A DNA stretch of 64,000 nucleotides, taken from Thysanoteuthis rhombus. Taxonomy: Eukaryota > Mollusca > Cephalopoda > Oegopsida > Thysanoteuthidae. Below the pieces are notes generated by a model. That model saw nothing but the letters and a program-made list of their open reading frames with translations. It did not search any database and was not told the DNA's origin. Location: assembly GCA_963457665.1 (NCBI GenBank), contig OY735206.1, positions 59,931,735 to 59,995,734 of the forward strand, in the 5' to 3' direction. This document shows positions 34,530 to 45,249 of this stretch, piece after piece; position 1 is the stretch's first letter; each line of letters opens with the position of its first letter. The position numbers were made by a program, and so were the translations under genes.

Positions 34530-35295
34530 TTTATCGATTATCATAGTTAAATGGACGCTGGAGTTCAATGATTTTTTTTTGTCGTTCAAGACATGGTGAA
34601 TCCGCAGGGATTACATAATGCTTATTAGTCCAGACCAACTGCAAAATTATAAATGGCTTGATACAAGCATATAAACGTTTCTTCAATACTGTATCGTTGT
34701 GTGGCCTATTTTTGCCACGTATTTTTTCACCATGCCGGAGCTCAGAGCGGTTGAAGAAACATGTCGCTTCAAATCACCGATTTTTGCATCAAATATAAAT
34801 TTTGCTAATTCCATTATCCCACCCACGTGATTTACAAGTCAAACTATCACAATAGCTAAGAAGCAAACAGACGGAAAAGAATCAAAACCAATCTACTTCT
34901 CTCGCGACCACCTCTCAATTGGTTGTCTGCGTTTCAGAAATACCTTTTTTTCTGTCCTTTGCGTATGTTTATATCAACTCTTCTCCATAGAATCTTCACA
35001 TTTTTTTGCTAGAACATGTAAAAATATTAAAACTATGTTCAGGAGCGTGAAGTTGAGGATAGTTTCAGACGTCTGGCTCCCAGATCCTTTTCTCAATCAA
35101 TTGAGTCAGAGCCGCTGAATTATTCAGATAATCGTGGTATCTATAAATATTCTGAGCAGCTGTATTCGAATGTAGTGCAAAATGAACGAGCTCGCGATCA
35201 AAAGTAGTGAAATTCTCAACCTATCAAAATTTCAGAATCCTAATTTTCTTTCTCACTTTCAGAGTATATTTTTATAGAGGCCAATAAAATGACAG
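34530..35295. other. No recognisable gene
   Basis: Anonymous AT-rich DNA without shared repeats that I can see. Confidence 0.5.
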
Positions 35296-35299
35296 TTTA

Positions 35300-36425
35300 G
35301 ATTTAGATTCATCATTTTATCGTCCATCGTTGGACATAGCCCTCCCCTAAGATTTGCCAGACTTCTCTATCAAGGACGTCGTGGAGCCAATACTTTTTGA
35401 ACTTGTTTAGTTCGTCTTGCCATCTTATATTCTGTCAGCCTCAGTTTCGCATGTGATCTGTGGGGATCCACGTGTGTCGTGATGTCCAGCAATTGTCTGA
35501 CATTCTTAGAACATGACCAGCTCATTGTCATTCGAGTTTTCTGATATATTCCATGATGTCCATGTCACACTGTTTTGTTTTTTTTTTTTTAATTTTTTTA
35601 TTTTTTTCATGTATATTGTGCTGTCTTTTGATCTTTTCATGTGAGGTTGAACATGATTACTTCATGTGCACGTTACATGGTTCTTAGTTTGAGGGTCAGT
35701 CTCTTGATTAGGTTCCGTGTTTCAGCTCTATCGGTGACAGTTGAGTGGATATCAGTTATATACCTCTCTCTTTAGGACTAATAGGATTTTTTTGTTCTTG
35801 AAGGTTGAGCTTGCACTACTAAAGGCTTGCCATCCAAGAGTAATTGTTTGTTTGATTTCTTTTGAGTATTACACGGAGATTCGTTGTCTTTGGTAGATGT
35901 AGTGGACTACTTTCTCCAGCTCTGTGTTTTCCATTTTCATCATTGTATATTTCTCTTCAAAATCTTTGTTGTACATGATCTTCTTGCTTCTAATCATTCT
36001 GTTCGTCTAGTATTAGTCATGAAGTTTTTCTACAAAAAGGACGTCATCTGCAGATATGATGTTGCTTAGGTATTCTTCTATTCTGATTCATTTATTCTTT
36101 CAGTCTAGGTTTCGTAATGTCATCTCGAGACAGGTTGTAAAATGTTTGGGTGAGCTAGTATCCCTTTTTGGAGCTGAATGGGCACTGAACGCTTATGTAG
36201 TCTGCTGAAGGAACTGCTATGACTGTATGTATGTGGCAATACTGACACATACGAGCTCAACACCTTGTTGAGTGATAACATCAATGACCTTAGGAATTTC
36301 CACTGAGTCGGAGGTCTCCTTGAAGTTGATAAATGCTACAGCAAGTGGCATTTTATATTCTGCTGCCTTCTCTTTTAGTTGATTTACCGCCAGTGGTCGA
36401 GAAGCTTCTTCTAAAGCCAGCCCCG
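35300..36425 (-). mobile_element. LINE-I: 5'-truncated RTE copy
   Basis: A minus-strand copy of the LINE-F family from the tail at about 35308 (ATTCATCATTTTATCGTCC) to an abrupt end at about 36425 inside the RT N-terminal half (the complement of the QAGFR..STMDHLHSINQL region). Older than LINE-G: many stops, and a T-rich run (35576-35604) inserted within the C-terminal domain. Plus-strand frames such as 35884-36069 are shadows. Confidence 0.85.
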
Positions 36426-36429
36426 AATA

Positions 36430-36950
36430 AAGTATTGGAAAAAAAAAGGCTCGCAGGTTGTGGCAATAAAAATAAGATCGACTAATTCATGATCACATTT
36501 AAAAGTTATTAGTTTTCTACTCCCCACCCCATGTCTTATCAAGACCACACTCACCTCTATTATAGTCGGTCTCTTTATGTGTATTGCAATATATTCAACT
36601 TTGACAAGACCGTAGAAAGTCATAGTGGTATGGTCAAACGGAGACGTCAGTTTTACACGTGGTTGAAGTAAAAAAGACGTAATATCGCCTATTAATTTGG
36701 GCATTCGCAGATCTAATTATGAAAACACAAAAAGTGACCAGTTTGTCACGGTGGAGGGATTTCGTTCAGTTCTTGCTAGAAATTAACAAAACGATTTGAG
36801 AGATAAGCAAGAATCACAGACATGGAGAGAAAAAGGGCAGAGCATGGTTCTGAGGGAGGATTAAGGTGAAGTATATCAGCAACCCAAATGGAGATGAGCT
36901 GGACACTGAGTAAGAAGAAATGACAACAGATAGAGGAAAATAATTATATA
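36430..36950. other. Anonymous; one 97-codon minus frame
   Basis: The minus frame at 36411-36704 (PKLIGDITSFLLQPRVKL, VEYIAIHIKRPTIIEV) reads protein-like but has no domain I recognise. It begins next to the 5' break of LINE-I and its end overlaps it. It could be host sequence or chance. Confidence 0.25.
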
Positions 36951-36954
36951 CATA

Positions 36955-36960
36955 TATGTG

Positions 36961-37036
<76 letters not shown>

Positions 37037-37050
37037 TATATGTGTATATA
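36955..37050. repeat. (TA)n microsatellite in a palindromic setting
   Basis: A long TA run flanked by TATACATATATGTGTATG on the left and CACACATATATATATGTG on the right, so the whole tract can fold on itself. Confidence 0.9.
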
Positions 37051-37189
37051 ATTATTATCTTTAATCGTCGAGTTATCTTTGAGTGCAGAGTACTCAGTAT
37101 CAGGGATATGTAAATTGATATGAACAGACGAATCACTGTTCCATGGAGACTTCGAGTTTCATACTGATGCGATTGTCAGACCACACAAA

Positions 37190-37192
<3 letters not shown>

Positions 37193-37224
<32 letters not shown>

Positions 37225-37239
37225 GTGTGTGTGTGTGTG
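37193..37239. repeat. (CA)n-(TG)n inverted microsatellite
   Basis: About 29 bases of CA repeat run straight into TATG(TG)n, forming a near-perfect palindrome. A similar shorter one is at 23961-23992. Confidence 0.9.
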
Positions 37240-37244
37240 AACTA

Positions 37245-38340
37245 TTCGATAAACCCAGGAGAAAAAGTGTACGGAAACTTTGTTAATTGATTGACAAATT
37301 ATGTATGCTATACCTGTTTAGGGAAGGGTTCCCATCTTTAGTAGCATGTGTATACCTTTAATTGTTAAAAGGTTCGATTTCTATATAAAACAAATTTAGC
37401 ATTAGCTGTTTTGCCTTGAAAGCAAAAATGGAAATCCATGGGAGGTCATAATTGTGAGTCTGGACTATTTTCTTTATGCAAAAGAATCTATGGTAGTTTG
37501 ATTGGATCTTTTGTTGGAAGTAGTAGTAGCAGTTATGGGTATTTTATTGGTTGCACCGGTTAAGAGAAGTAGACAGTTTAAAGAACTGGTTGTCATGGTT
37601 ATTGGGAACCTAGGTCATGGTCTTGTGTTGATCCGTTCGGGTACACAGTAAGATAAGGTCTTTGCAAGTACATGTTTATATCTTGAATTGTCCAAAGGTG
37701 CATACATACAATCAGAATAAAAATGGATTCTTTTTACCTATTTTCGTTGCATTTAAATTCTTGTTATAGCTCGTAATTTTTTTTTCAAATGATCGATACG
37801 AGATATTCCTACCTGCAAAATTGTTACCTTTAAGTGGAAGGGTACATTGATTAGAGTGACTAACAGAAGAAGACACACTGTTCTTTATATAGAATTTCTA
37901 GGAAAAGAAAACCGTTTTGGTTAATTGGTCGTCATTTTTGTCGCTAAAACTGCTTTCAGCGTCGACATTTATAGATTTTCATCCATTGGGTATTAAAGAT
38001 TTTACAAGAATGTGTGCTGACTACTTTGCAGTATTTTGACATACTAGTAATTCATGATTTATTACTCCAATGAAATATATTTTATAGTATTTATTCGACG
38101 CTGATATCATCCCGCAGGCTGTGGACAATGAAATATCTGAAACCCGTGTCTGGATTACTGAGACAAAGAATTATCATTATCATACACTGATTTATTTGAA
38201 CTCTTGTGGTCCTCTTGTTTGCAATAATCACAACGTTCCAGCTTCAGGCACCTGTCGCATTTGTTCATTGTCTCAGAATTTCGAAATGAACTCATTTTTT
38301 CAATTTACTGTTCTCATTCAGCTGTCCGTGCTGGGGATGC
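37245..38340. other. No recognisable gene
   Basis: Anonymous AT-rich DNA. Confidence 0.5.
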
Positions 38341-38344
38341 TTTT

Positions 38345-38590
38345 TCAGAAACCGTCAACCAGAATGTCGCTAAAACTGTCAACGTAAGTTTCTTCAGTTT
38401 TTTGGTGGTTGTGCCTAGCTGGCTAGCTATGTACGTATATATCATGCATGCACACCGATGGAGCTAATGGGCTAAAATTTTAAACACTTATTCATTATGT
38501 TTAGAAAAACATTTTGAATTACATATAGATAGATTTTTAATAGAGGGGGTCAATTTCCAATGTAATTTTATGCTAAATTTAATCCGTATG
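38345..38590 (-). mobile_element. MITE-X copy 2, truncated
   Basis: Minus orientation. It starts at the right-terminal repeat (plus strand GAAACCGTCAACC at 38350), then AACTGTCAACGTAAGTTTCTTC, the TGGCTAGCTATGTACGTATATA block and ACACCGATGGAGCTAATGGG. It stops after GTCAATTTCCAATG..TTATGCTAA. The 5' third of the element is missing. Confidence 0.7.
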
Positions 38591-38614
38591 TAAATAATAC
38601 AATTAGAAATCCCC

Positions 38615-38985
38615 AACCGAAACTGTCGGCATGAATATGGGTTTCTTCACTTATTAAGTCGGTCTGGCTGGCTATGTATGTATGTATCAAACACACAAGG
38701 TACGCCAGTCGAGCTATAGAGCTTCAGCATTTACTCCTTATGTCTCGAAAAAACATCTTCTAGGCTTTTTTGTTGAAAATTCCCCCTAACTAGGCTCTTT
38801 GCACGTATGTGTGTGTGTGTGTGGGGGGGTAATTTGCAAGGTACGTTTATGCTAATTTGGCCCTAAGTATGCGTCCGGCAACATTCACACTTGTTTTTTC
38901 TGATTTAGAACTTGTTAGTGATCACTGCCCAACGAACAGCGAGAGAATGATCTTATTCATTGATCACCCACCTTTTCGGTTTTTT
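38615..38985 (-). mobile_element. MITE-X copy 3
   Basis: The second minus-oriented copy, directly behind copy 2. CCGAAACTGTCGGCATG at about 38620 is the terminal repeat. GGCTGGCTATGTATGTATGTA, GCCAGTCGAGCTATAGAGC, GTAATTTGCAAGG and TGATCACCCACC follow. The CACGTG end is missing. Confidence 0.7.
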
Positions 38986-38989
38986 TTTT

Positions 38990-40030
38990 AATTGATAACC
39001 CCCATCCAAATATAACAACCAAGATTGGGACAACTGTTCGAACAGATGAGCCTACTACTTGTTTGAAACCAGAGCGCTCGACTCGAATAGTAAATGCTTT
39101 TGTTAGTCTAGCAGCGACACGAGGTATATATCATCGATGTTATTTTTCCTTCAAACATATCAATGACGAGAAGGGACCGATAAATCAAGGCTGCTCTATC
39201 GAATCGTCGAAAATAGCTACTGGGACTGAATTAGATAATGAAACTGTTATTGAGACCTTTCTGAAATTAAGGCGTTCTCCATTGTGTGTCAATATGATAG
39301 CATCCTGGGACAAGGCAGAGTGATTGATTGATACATTGATTCGATTGGCTGATCATTGCAAGAAATTCATTTGGATGTGAAACTATTAGGACGAACTGCG
39401 CAGTAATTAATTCCTATAGAACTGCTCATCCCACATCAAAACGAGGTTTCCGCGTCATTAAAATCTTCTCCTTTATTCAATGCATCGTTCCAGACACGGT
39501 TATAGTAACTACGCTATTGATTTTTGTATCATTCGTATATTCATCTTGAAACTTGTTTTCTCTAATAGCAGGGTACGTTCACATCATAGCACAGCTGCCT
39601 TCACAAACCACTTTATTTGGTTTCATTAATGTCTTGACAGTAATCACGTTAGTTGTTGCATTAACTGGAACAGCACCACCTTTTAGACGGGATAATAGGC
39701 CTGTGGTGTGATGAAAGTTTATACATCTCAGCCTTTGAATAGCATGCTCTTGGTTCGTTCCATAACCAGAGGCTGTTGCGGTGTCATGGCGAACTGTCAG
39801 GGTCAGATATATTTTTCATAGCATTTGAGTAGGCGAGAGAAATCACTGTGGTGTATTTTCGCTCCAATTATCACGCAGGTAGTATTGGGTTACATGGTCT
39901 CTGATCTAAGAGAACCTTTTACTCCCCACCAGCGTTCCATGCCAATGACAAGGTCATTATAAAAAAGGATTAGATGTGTTTAACTGCACAGGAAGAGATT
40001 AATCCAAACATTTCCCCCCAAACACATGGA
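38990..40030. other. Anonymous; one 86-codon plus frame
   Basis: 39063-39323 (+) encodes PERSTRIVNAFVSLAATRG and TVIETFLKLRRSPLCVNM, protein-like in composition but not recognised. No flanking splice or poly-A signal is convincing. Confidence 0.25.
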
Positions 40031-40031
40031 T

Positions 40032-40440
40032 ATAAAGTAATCATCATCATCAGTCTTTCAATGTCCGTCGATGGACATAGACCTTCCCCAGGATTTGCCA
40101 CACTCCTCTATCGTGGGTGCGGTGGAGCCAGTACTTTCAGAATTTGTCTAGTTTGTCTCTCCATGTAATACTCTACCGGCCTCGGTTGCACAATACAGAC
40201 AGTTAATGACGATTCAATCCCTGTCTATTGTTATGTCTCCGGTTGTTTTTTTAAGCCTATGGATGATTTGCATTTTTTCTGTGCTGAGAGTTTTGTAGGT
40301 AGTTAAAGAACTCCTACCGGTGTGTCTCTTCTGTTGTCTTTTTCTTCCAGATGGCTTTGTTTCGATTGTTTTGATCGTGTTGTTGCCGTTGATTCAAGAT
40401 TTCTGCGTTTTCTCATGAGATTGTTGGTTCCATCTGAGAG
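40032..40440 (-). mobile_element. LINE-H left part: RTE with internal deletion
   Basis: 40032-40195 is the minus-strand 3' end of the LINE-F family (CATCATCATCAGTCTTTC tail). After a break, 40205-40440 matches the endonuclease-RT linker of LINE-D and LINE-J, also minus. The RT domain between them is missing. Confidence 0.75.
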
Positions 40441-40454
40441 TTTGTGAAGTTTTT

Positions 40455-40935
40455 CTAAAGAGAGTGCACCACTACAACTACCTGGGACGATGAATCTCCA
40501 TGAAATACTCAAAAGGAGAAGAATTACCCTCGGCTGGCAAGCTTTCGGCAGAACAAGGAATCCCATTAGTCCTGAAAATAAAGCTCTATAACCAATGCTT
40601 CCTCCTGAGAGTCAATTATGAAGCTGAAACATGGAATCTCACCAAGGATTGACTCTAAAACTAAGAAATATGCAGGGGAGAAAATCATGCTAGGCGTTAC
40701 ATGGAGGGATCACAAGACCGTGCAGTATATTAGAGAAAAACAGGAGTCAGAGATATCATTGAATCCATTAAAAAACTCAAATGGTGATGGACAGGCCATG
40801 TAGCAAGAATGTAAGACAATCATTCGATAACACAATTCTCAACATGGATCCCAAAAGATTATACGCGAAAGTGTGGACGACAGAAAATATAGAGAACGCA
40901 AGGATTTACGAGATATTGGTTCCCCAACGCCCATG
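40455..40935 (+). mobile_element. LINE-H right part: RTE in opposite orientation
   Basis: The plus strand carries the C-terminal RTE region: HYNYLGR at 40470, LGWQAFGRT near 40530, ILGVTWRDHKTVQYIREKQ-like text near 40690-40740, and KNSNGDGQAM near 40780. Many frame changes; the tail is absent and an (CA)n run follows at 40953-40985. It joins the left part at about 40445, 5' side to 5' side. Confidence 0.75.
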
Positions 40936-40989
40936 AGAGGGATCTTGCGCGCGCACACACACAATCACACACACACACACACACAAAAA

Positions 40990-41939
40990 TACACATAGAT
41001 TCCCTGATATCTGAAAGAGAGTTCCTATGAAACTATTTGTCTGCTAAAATAGCTTGAAAAGAGAAAGCAATTACCATAACGTTGATCAAAAAATTACCTT
41101 TCAATTTTTTGGTGGTCTCTTCTTTGCTTTACGCTATTTGTAAGGTCGCACATTTATTTCAGGTTGAGTATCTCAAAGTGACTGCACCGTTTTTTGTTTA
41201 GCCCACAAGTGAGGCCCACGAAAACCAGAACGTGTAGAAATCGACAATGAAACATAAGAGGTTAAATATCGTTGTTCATCTGTTTTTATTAAATTTCTCG
41301 CTCACTACTGGTCGGACATATTTTCTTGTCCCATAAAGGGACAGATCTGCACCCATTTTCTACAAAACATAGAGAGCCTTAGTCATCGAACCAAAATGTC
41401 TACAGCAATCGTCTATAATCAAAGCGTAATATCCTTTCTTTCTTCTTCTCTAGTCACTCTCCCAAGATATTTTAGTGTGATTTTATCTTTTGTCTTTTAT
41501 TTGACTTCATATTGGAACACAGTCGTCACCGCTCTCTCACCAACTTCAACCAACACATCAAAAGTGATGAGAGGACACTTAGGAAAATCCATTAAATTTG
41601 GTGTGAAAGTCCCCAGTTCATTGCAATAGAGGTTGATCTCATTATCTACGTCCACTTACTTAGTCCGAAGCTTTTTCCCTTATCAGTCAATCCACTTAAA
41701 ACATTCAAGTCAAGAGTCCAATTAGACTTTTGGCCACCTAGGGACTCGAAGAGCACACACACGCAAATAGGCATTACTAACTAGATCAAAATACCACCAC
41801 CCTGCTGTACAAACATACACACCCACACATACACACACATGCAAATACTAACCCACTCTGCTACGCATTTTGGAGTTTCGGATATCGGGGTAAATCTGTA
41901 CAAAGCAGTGTGAAGCAAACTCTCGAAAAACGGGGGACA

Positions 41940-41940
<1 letters not shown>
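40990..41940. other. Anonymous; repeat Z in reverse
   Basis: 41100-41165 holds the reverse complement of repeat Z (CTTCTTTGCTTTACGCTATTT). The 77-codon plus frame at 41396-41629 is unrecognised. (TA)n lies at 41947-41972. Confidence 0.4.
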
Positions 41941-41974
<34 letters not shown>

Positions 41975-41976
<2 letters not shown>

Positions 41977-42220
41977 GCAGTCATTATAAGTACACTGCCT
42001 TCCCTATCTCCTTTCATCACAACCACGATTACGCTAACCTTTGCCATGTCTTCTGGGCGGACCTTTCTATCTCATCCCTACATCTTTTGTCTGGTCTTTT
42101 CGGGTCCATTGGTCATTTCTTCTTTCCAAGTGTTCTGCCCATCTCCATTTTTGTTGCTTTATCATTTGTAAAATATCCTCTTTACATGTACACCTCGTTA
42201 AGCGTGTAGATAAGTCCCCC
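41975..42220 (-). mobile_element. RTE-2 C-terminal fragment
   Basis: The minus strand encodes CTCKEDILQMIKQQKWRWAE followed by HLERRNDQWTRKDQTKD, the family-hallmark 'KWRWAGHxARRxDxxWT' region. WQRLAXSWL lies near the 3' end at about 42000. Wording differs from LINE-F (KNLKWRWAGHVARMADNRWT), so this is the second RTE family. The 181-codon plus frame across this stretch is a shadow that runs on into a GT/AC-rich tract (42225-42360). Confidence 0.6.
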
Positions 42221-42224
42221 ATAT

Positions 42225-43150
42225 ATATGTATATGTCTGCATACGTATGTACGTGTGAGTATGCACGCATGTGCACGTATATACGTGTGTATTTGAGTGT
42301 ACGTCTGTACGTGTACATACGCGTGTGCATGCATGCACGAGTATTTGTGTGTGTATGTATGATCAAATACAAGATTTTACACAAAAGTTCAAAGAGCCAT
42401 TTTGTCTTTGATAATATTGTTCGTGCAACATTATATAGCATACACCCTTACTTAAAGTTTTGCCCATTCTGGCACAATACCATTATAAAAAGATCAAACT
42501 CATGCGAAATGGCCTGTAAGGCTAGCATGCTCAATATCACTCCACGGCAAATGACTTTAATGTGTTTATCTACGTACTTCTTGTAAACAAAAGTACGGGT
42601 CACCTAAATACATTACTTATTTTCTGGCAATCGTTCAGAGAGACACTATCTTTAATGTCGATTTTGATTCTATCAGAATCATACAGGGTCAGTCGTCCTC
42701 CTAAATAAGTTTCAGAGTGAATTGATTGATTTTTAATCTATTACTCGAACAACAAGTAAAAGTTTTACTAATAAATCGCTGAATTGTCAAAAAGATGGTC
42801 CATTTTGTACGGTTTTGACAAATATTACCTATGTCCCATAATTGTTATGACATTCGTTATGAATCTTTCCATACAAATGTAACAACCATTATGGGACGAA
42901 AGTTGGATTGCAAAACTTGAATGGTCAAAGTTCAATTGACCTAGCCAGTACTGTAATCGTCATTGTAATTATATTCTGATGTGCTAGATCTCATCTGAAA
43001 AATATCTGGCTTTTAAAATGAATCACACTATTGTTTTTTCGACTGTCTTTTCTAGTTATAGTTACTGTAAAGATCAATATTTAATATTCTGCTTTCATGA
43101 AAGAATAGGCTAAAAAAAATTCGAACGGACATCAAATTACGCACTGTTTT
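42225..43150. other. Anonymous; GT/AC-rich start
   Basis: 42225-42360 is rich in GTGTATAC-type repeats. Beyond it is AT-rich DNA without recognised features. A small inverted match (CATAATTGTTATGACATTCG / CAACCATTATGGGACG) near 42836-42900 is too loose to call. Confidence 0.45.
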
Positions 43151-43157
43151 CTTTTAA

Positions 43158-43182
<25 letters not shown>

Positions 43183-43227
<45 letters not shown>

Positions 43228-43625
43228 CCTGCCTCGAGGTACTGGATGGGATAATGGATTGTCTATAGCCACACTGAAGAGTTGTAATACAACAAAACAG
43301 CTGTCTGGGGATGACACAACAATTAACGCTCCTCTATTCAGGGTTGAGCACTCTTTAAGTGAGGTAACTCGTTCATTGTACGCTTATGCAAGGCTCTTCC
43401 ATAGGAATAGAGCACTATGGTGGATGGGGAATTTAAACTAAATAAATATATCGCTTAAATTCAGCCTTACTGACCGTCCAGTTCCGTGGCTCAGCGGTAG
43501 GATGCCGGCTTCCGGGTCTAAAGGTTTCAATCCTGCCTCGTGGCACTGGATGGGATAATGGATTGTCCATAGCTACACTGAAGACTTGTAATGCAACGAA
43601 ACAGCTGTTTATGGCTGACACAATG

Positions 43626-43656
<31 letters not shown>

Positions 43657-43660
43657 GGAG
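43183..43660 (+). mobile_element. SINE-1 head-to-tail dimer
   Basis: The body string ACTGGATGGGATAATGGATTGTC occurs at 43241 and again at 43545, a period of 304 bp. The second unit has a clear Pol III promoter: A-box GTGGCTCAGCGGTAGG (43486-43501) and B-box GGTTTCAATCC (43523-43533). The first unit starts mid-head at AATCCTGCCTCG, after (CA)n(TA)n. The copy ends in ATGACACAATG-like text then (TA)n at 43628-43653. Body landmarks: TAGC.ACACTGAAGA, TTGTAATAC/GCAACAAAACAGCTGT and TGACACAA. The tRNA-like head is not a functional tRNA gene. Confidence 0.8.
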
Positions 43661-43699
43661 AGCTGAGATAAATAATTTCAAAATTAGTATTTTCACTTA

Positions 43700-43775
43700 C
43701 GGACATATTGTCAGCCAGACCAGCTCAAAAACTAAAGAAACCTATGTTGATAGTTTTGTTGATGATTCTTAATAG
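43700..43775 (+). mobile_element. MITE-X copy 9, 3' end only
   Basis: CAGCCAGACCAGCTCAAAAA, CTAAAGAAACCTATGTTGAT and AGTTTTGTTGATGATTCTTA match the last 70 bases of the family. Confidence 0.6.
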
Positions 43776-44219
43776 TATTACAAGTCTTCTTGTTATCATT
43801 TAATCCTCAGCGAAATTGATATTTTGTAGCATCGATACTCTTTAAGAAAAAAAATGACTCCCATGATGCAATGAAGCACTTCGTAACATTAATTGTGCAT
43901 TGACTGAAATCCAAAGTTGATCCTGACTTCAAACATTTTGAACATCTGATCTAGATGGGATTTCATCCAAAGCAAAAAGCTCATCAATCTAACTCCAGTT
44001 CTATTACGACACTTCTACGAATTTTGAATCTCATCACCATTCTTGTTTTTTTCTCCTCTTTCAATTAAACTAATTAACTTATTATTCTTATCGAGACGTT
44101 TTCAGAAACACACTTTCTTGATTACATCTTCATTAACTGTACTCTGTGGCAGTGAAATGTGATTTTCTTCCTACCAATCGCATTAACATGGTCTGTAAAT
44201 AACACTCAAGACATTATAC

Positions 44220-44360
44220 ATTGATCCATTCGAATTGTCTCTTTTTACATTCACAACGTTTCGGCCACTGTACCCACTGCCCTTTTCAAATGCCCGTCGT
44301 CCTTACAATGATGTATGTGTCGTTCCGCCCGATTAGATGAATGTCCGAATATAGGGACTA
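44220..44360. other. Possible Penelope-like terminal scrap
   Basis: CAACGTTTCGGCCACTGTAC then TGCCCTTTTCAAATGCCC recalls the 'AACGTTTCGGYC..CCTTC.TCAGG' motif often found at Penelope-like ends. No coding sequence is nearby. Confidence 0.2.
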
Positions 44361-44512
44361 TTATATAAGCGAAAACAGCAAGATGACCCAGAAATGGTAC
44401 AGAATAGGTGAAAACGATTATCTAATGGAATTTTCAATCCACCACAATAACCAGTAGTATATACAAAAAACCATGATAGAAAATAATGAAACCGGTTTAG
44501 TTAATCATTTAA

Positions 44513-44943
44513 TAGAAACCGTCACGTGACAGTCTTTTGGCAGGATCCCGTGTTGGAGTGATCAATTAAAAAAAAATGGGGGCAAATAGTTATCAATGCA
44601 TAAGTTACGTCTCCCACCTTTTGTTGGGTAGTGACCATGAAAAAAAATCAGAATTTTCGAAAAAAAAAGTGTGAATATTTAGGTAAGCATAAACGTTGCT
44701 GGGCACAGATTGAGAAATCAGTTCAGCAAAATTTTACATCGCAAAAAAAAAATCTATTCAACGAGTGAAATTTCAAAAAACAAATATTGGCGTCTTTCTA
44801 GACATATGGAGTAAACGTTAACATTTTCAGCCCTCTTGCTCCATTGGTGCGGCCTGCACGCATGGTACATGCATATATAGTCAACCAGCCAGACCAACCT
44901 AAGAACTGAAGAAACATACATTGATAGTGTTGGCTGACAGTTT
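44513..44943 (+). mobile_element. MITE-X copy 4, full length
   Basis: TA-GAAACCGTCACGTGAC starts at 44513 and TGACAGTTTATA ends it near 44943. All family landmarks are present, including CATCGCAAAAAAAAAATC in place of the longer internal A-rich part and GCCAGACCAACCTAAG. Confidence 0.8.
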
Positions 44944-45099
44944 ATAAAAATGAATACACGATGGAGAGGAAAGACATAACTAAAGATCGTTTTAATGAAA
45001 TTTAATGTGGACGTACTACGTCTCTTTTCATCCCAAATCTGTTCAGAATGTAAACATTGGGAGAAACTCAGAGTAACAGATTTGGTGGGGGCTGCTTTT

Positions 45100-45200
45100 C
45101 ATAGCACAATGTTTAGCAAGCTAATCGTGCAGACCAATTCGTTAGTGCAGTGAGATCTATTCCCACTGAGTGCTAGACTGAGACACACCCCACAAACAAC
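45100..45200 (+). mobile_element. Possible SINE-2 relative
   Basis: TAGCACAATGTTTAGCAAGC then GTGAGATCTATTCCCACTGAG has the A-to-B box order and the trailing CACTGAGTGC of SINE-2, with weak matches. Confidence 0.35.
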
Positions 45201-45249
45201 CGGGTGTGTTGTCAAGTCACACTGCAAGCAGCGGCCCTTGTTTGATCGC

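Noticed and set aside
39063-39323. 86-codon plus-strand ORF as a host exon
   Set aside because: No splice signals, neighbours or recognised domain; length is within chance for this composition.
42041-42586. 181-codon plus-strand ORF
   Set aside because: It runs antisense through the RTE-2 fragment and then a GT/AC-rich tract, with no domain of its own.
43486-43533. A real tRNA gene
   Set aside because: A and B boxes are present, but the sequence does not close a clover-leaf with an acceptor stem, and it continues into a repeated SINE body.
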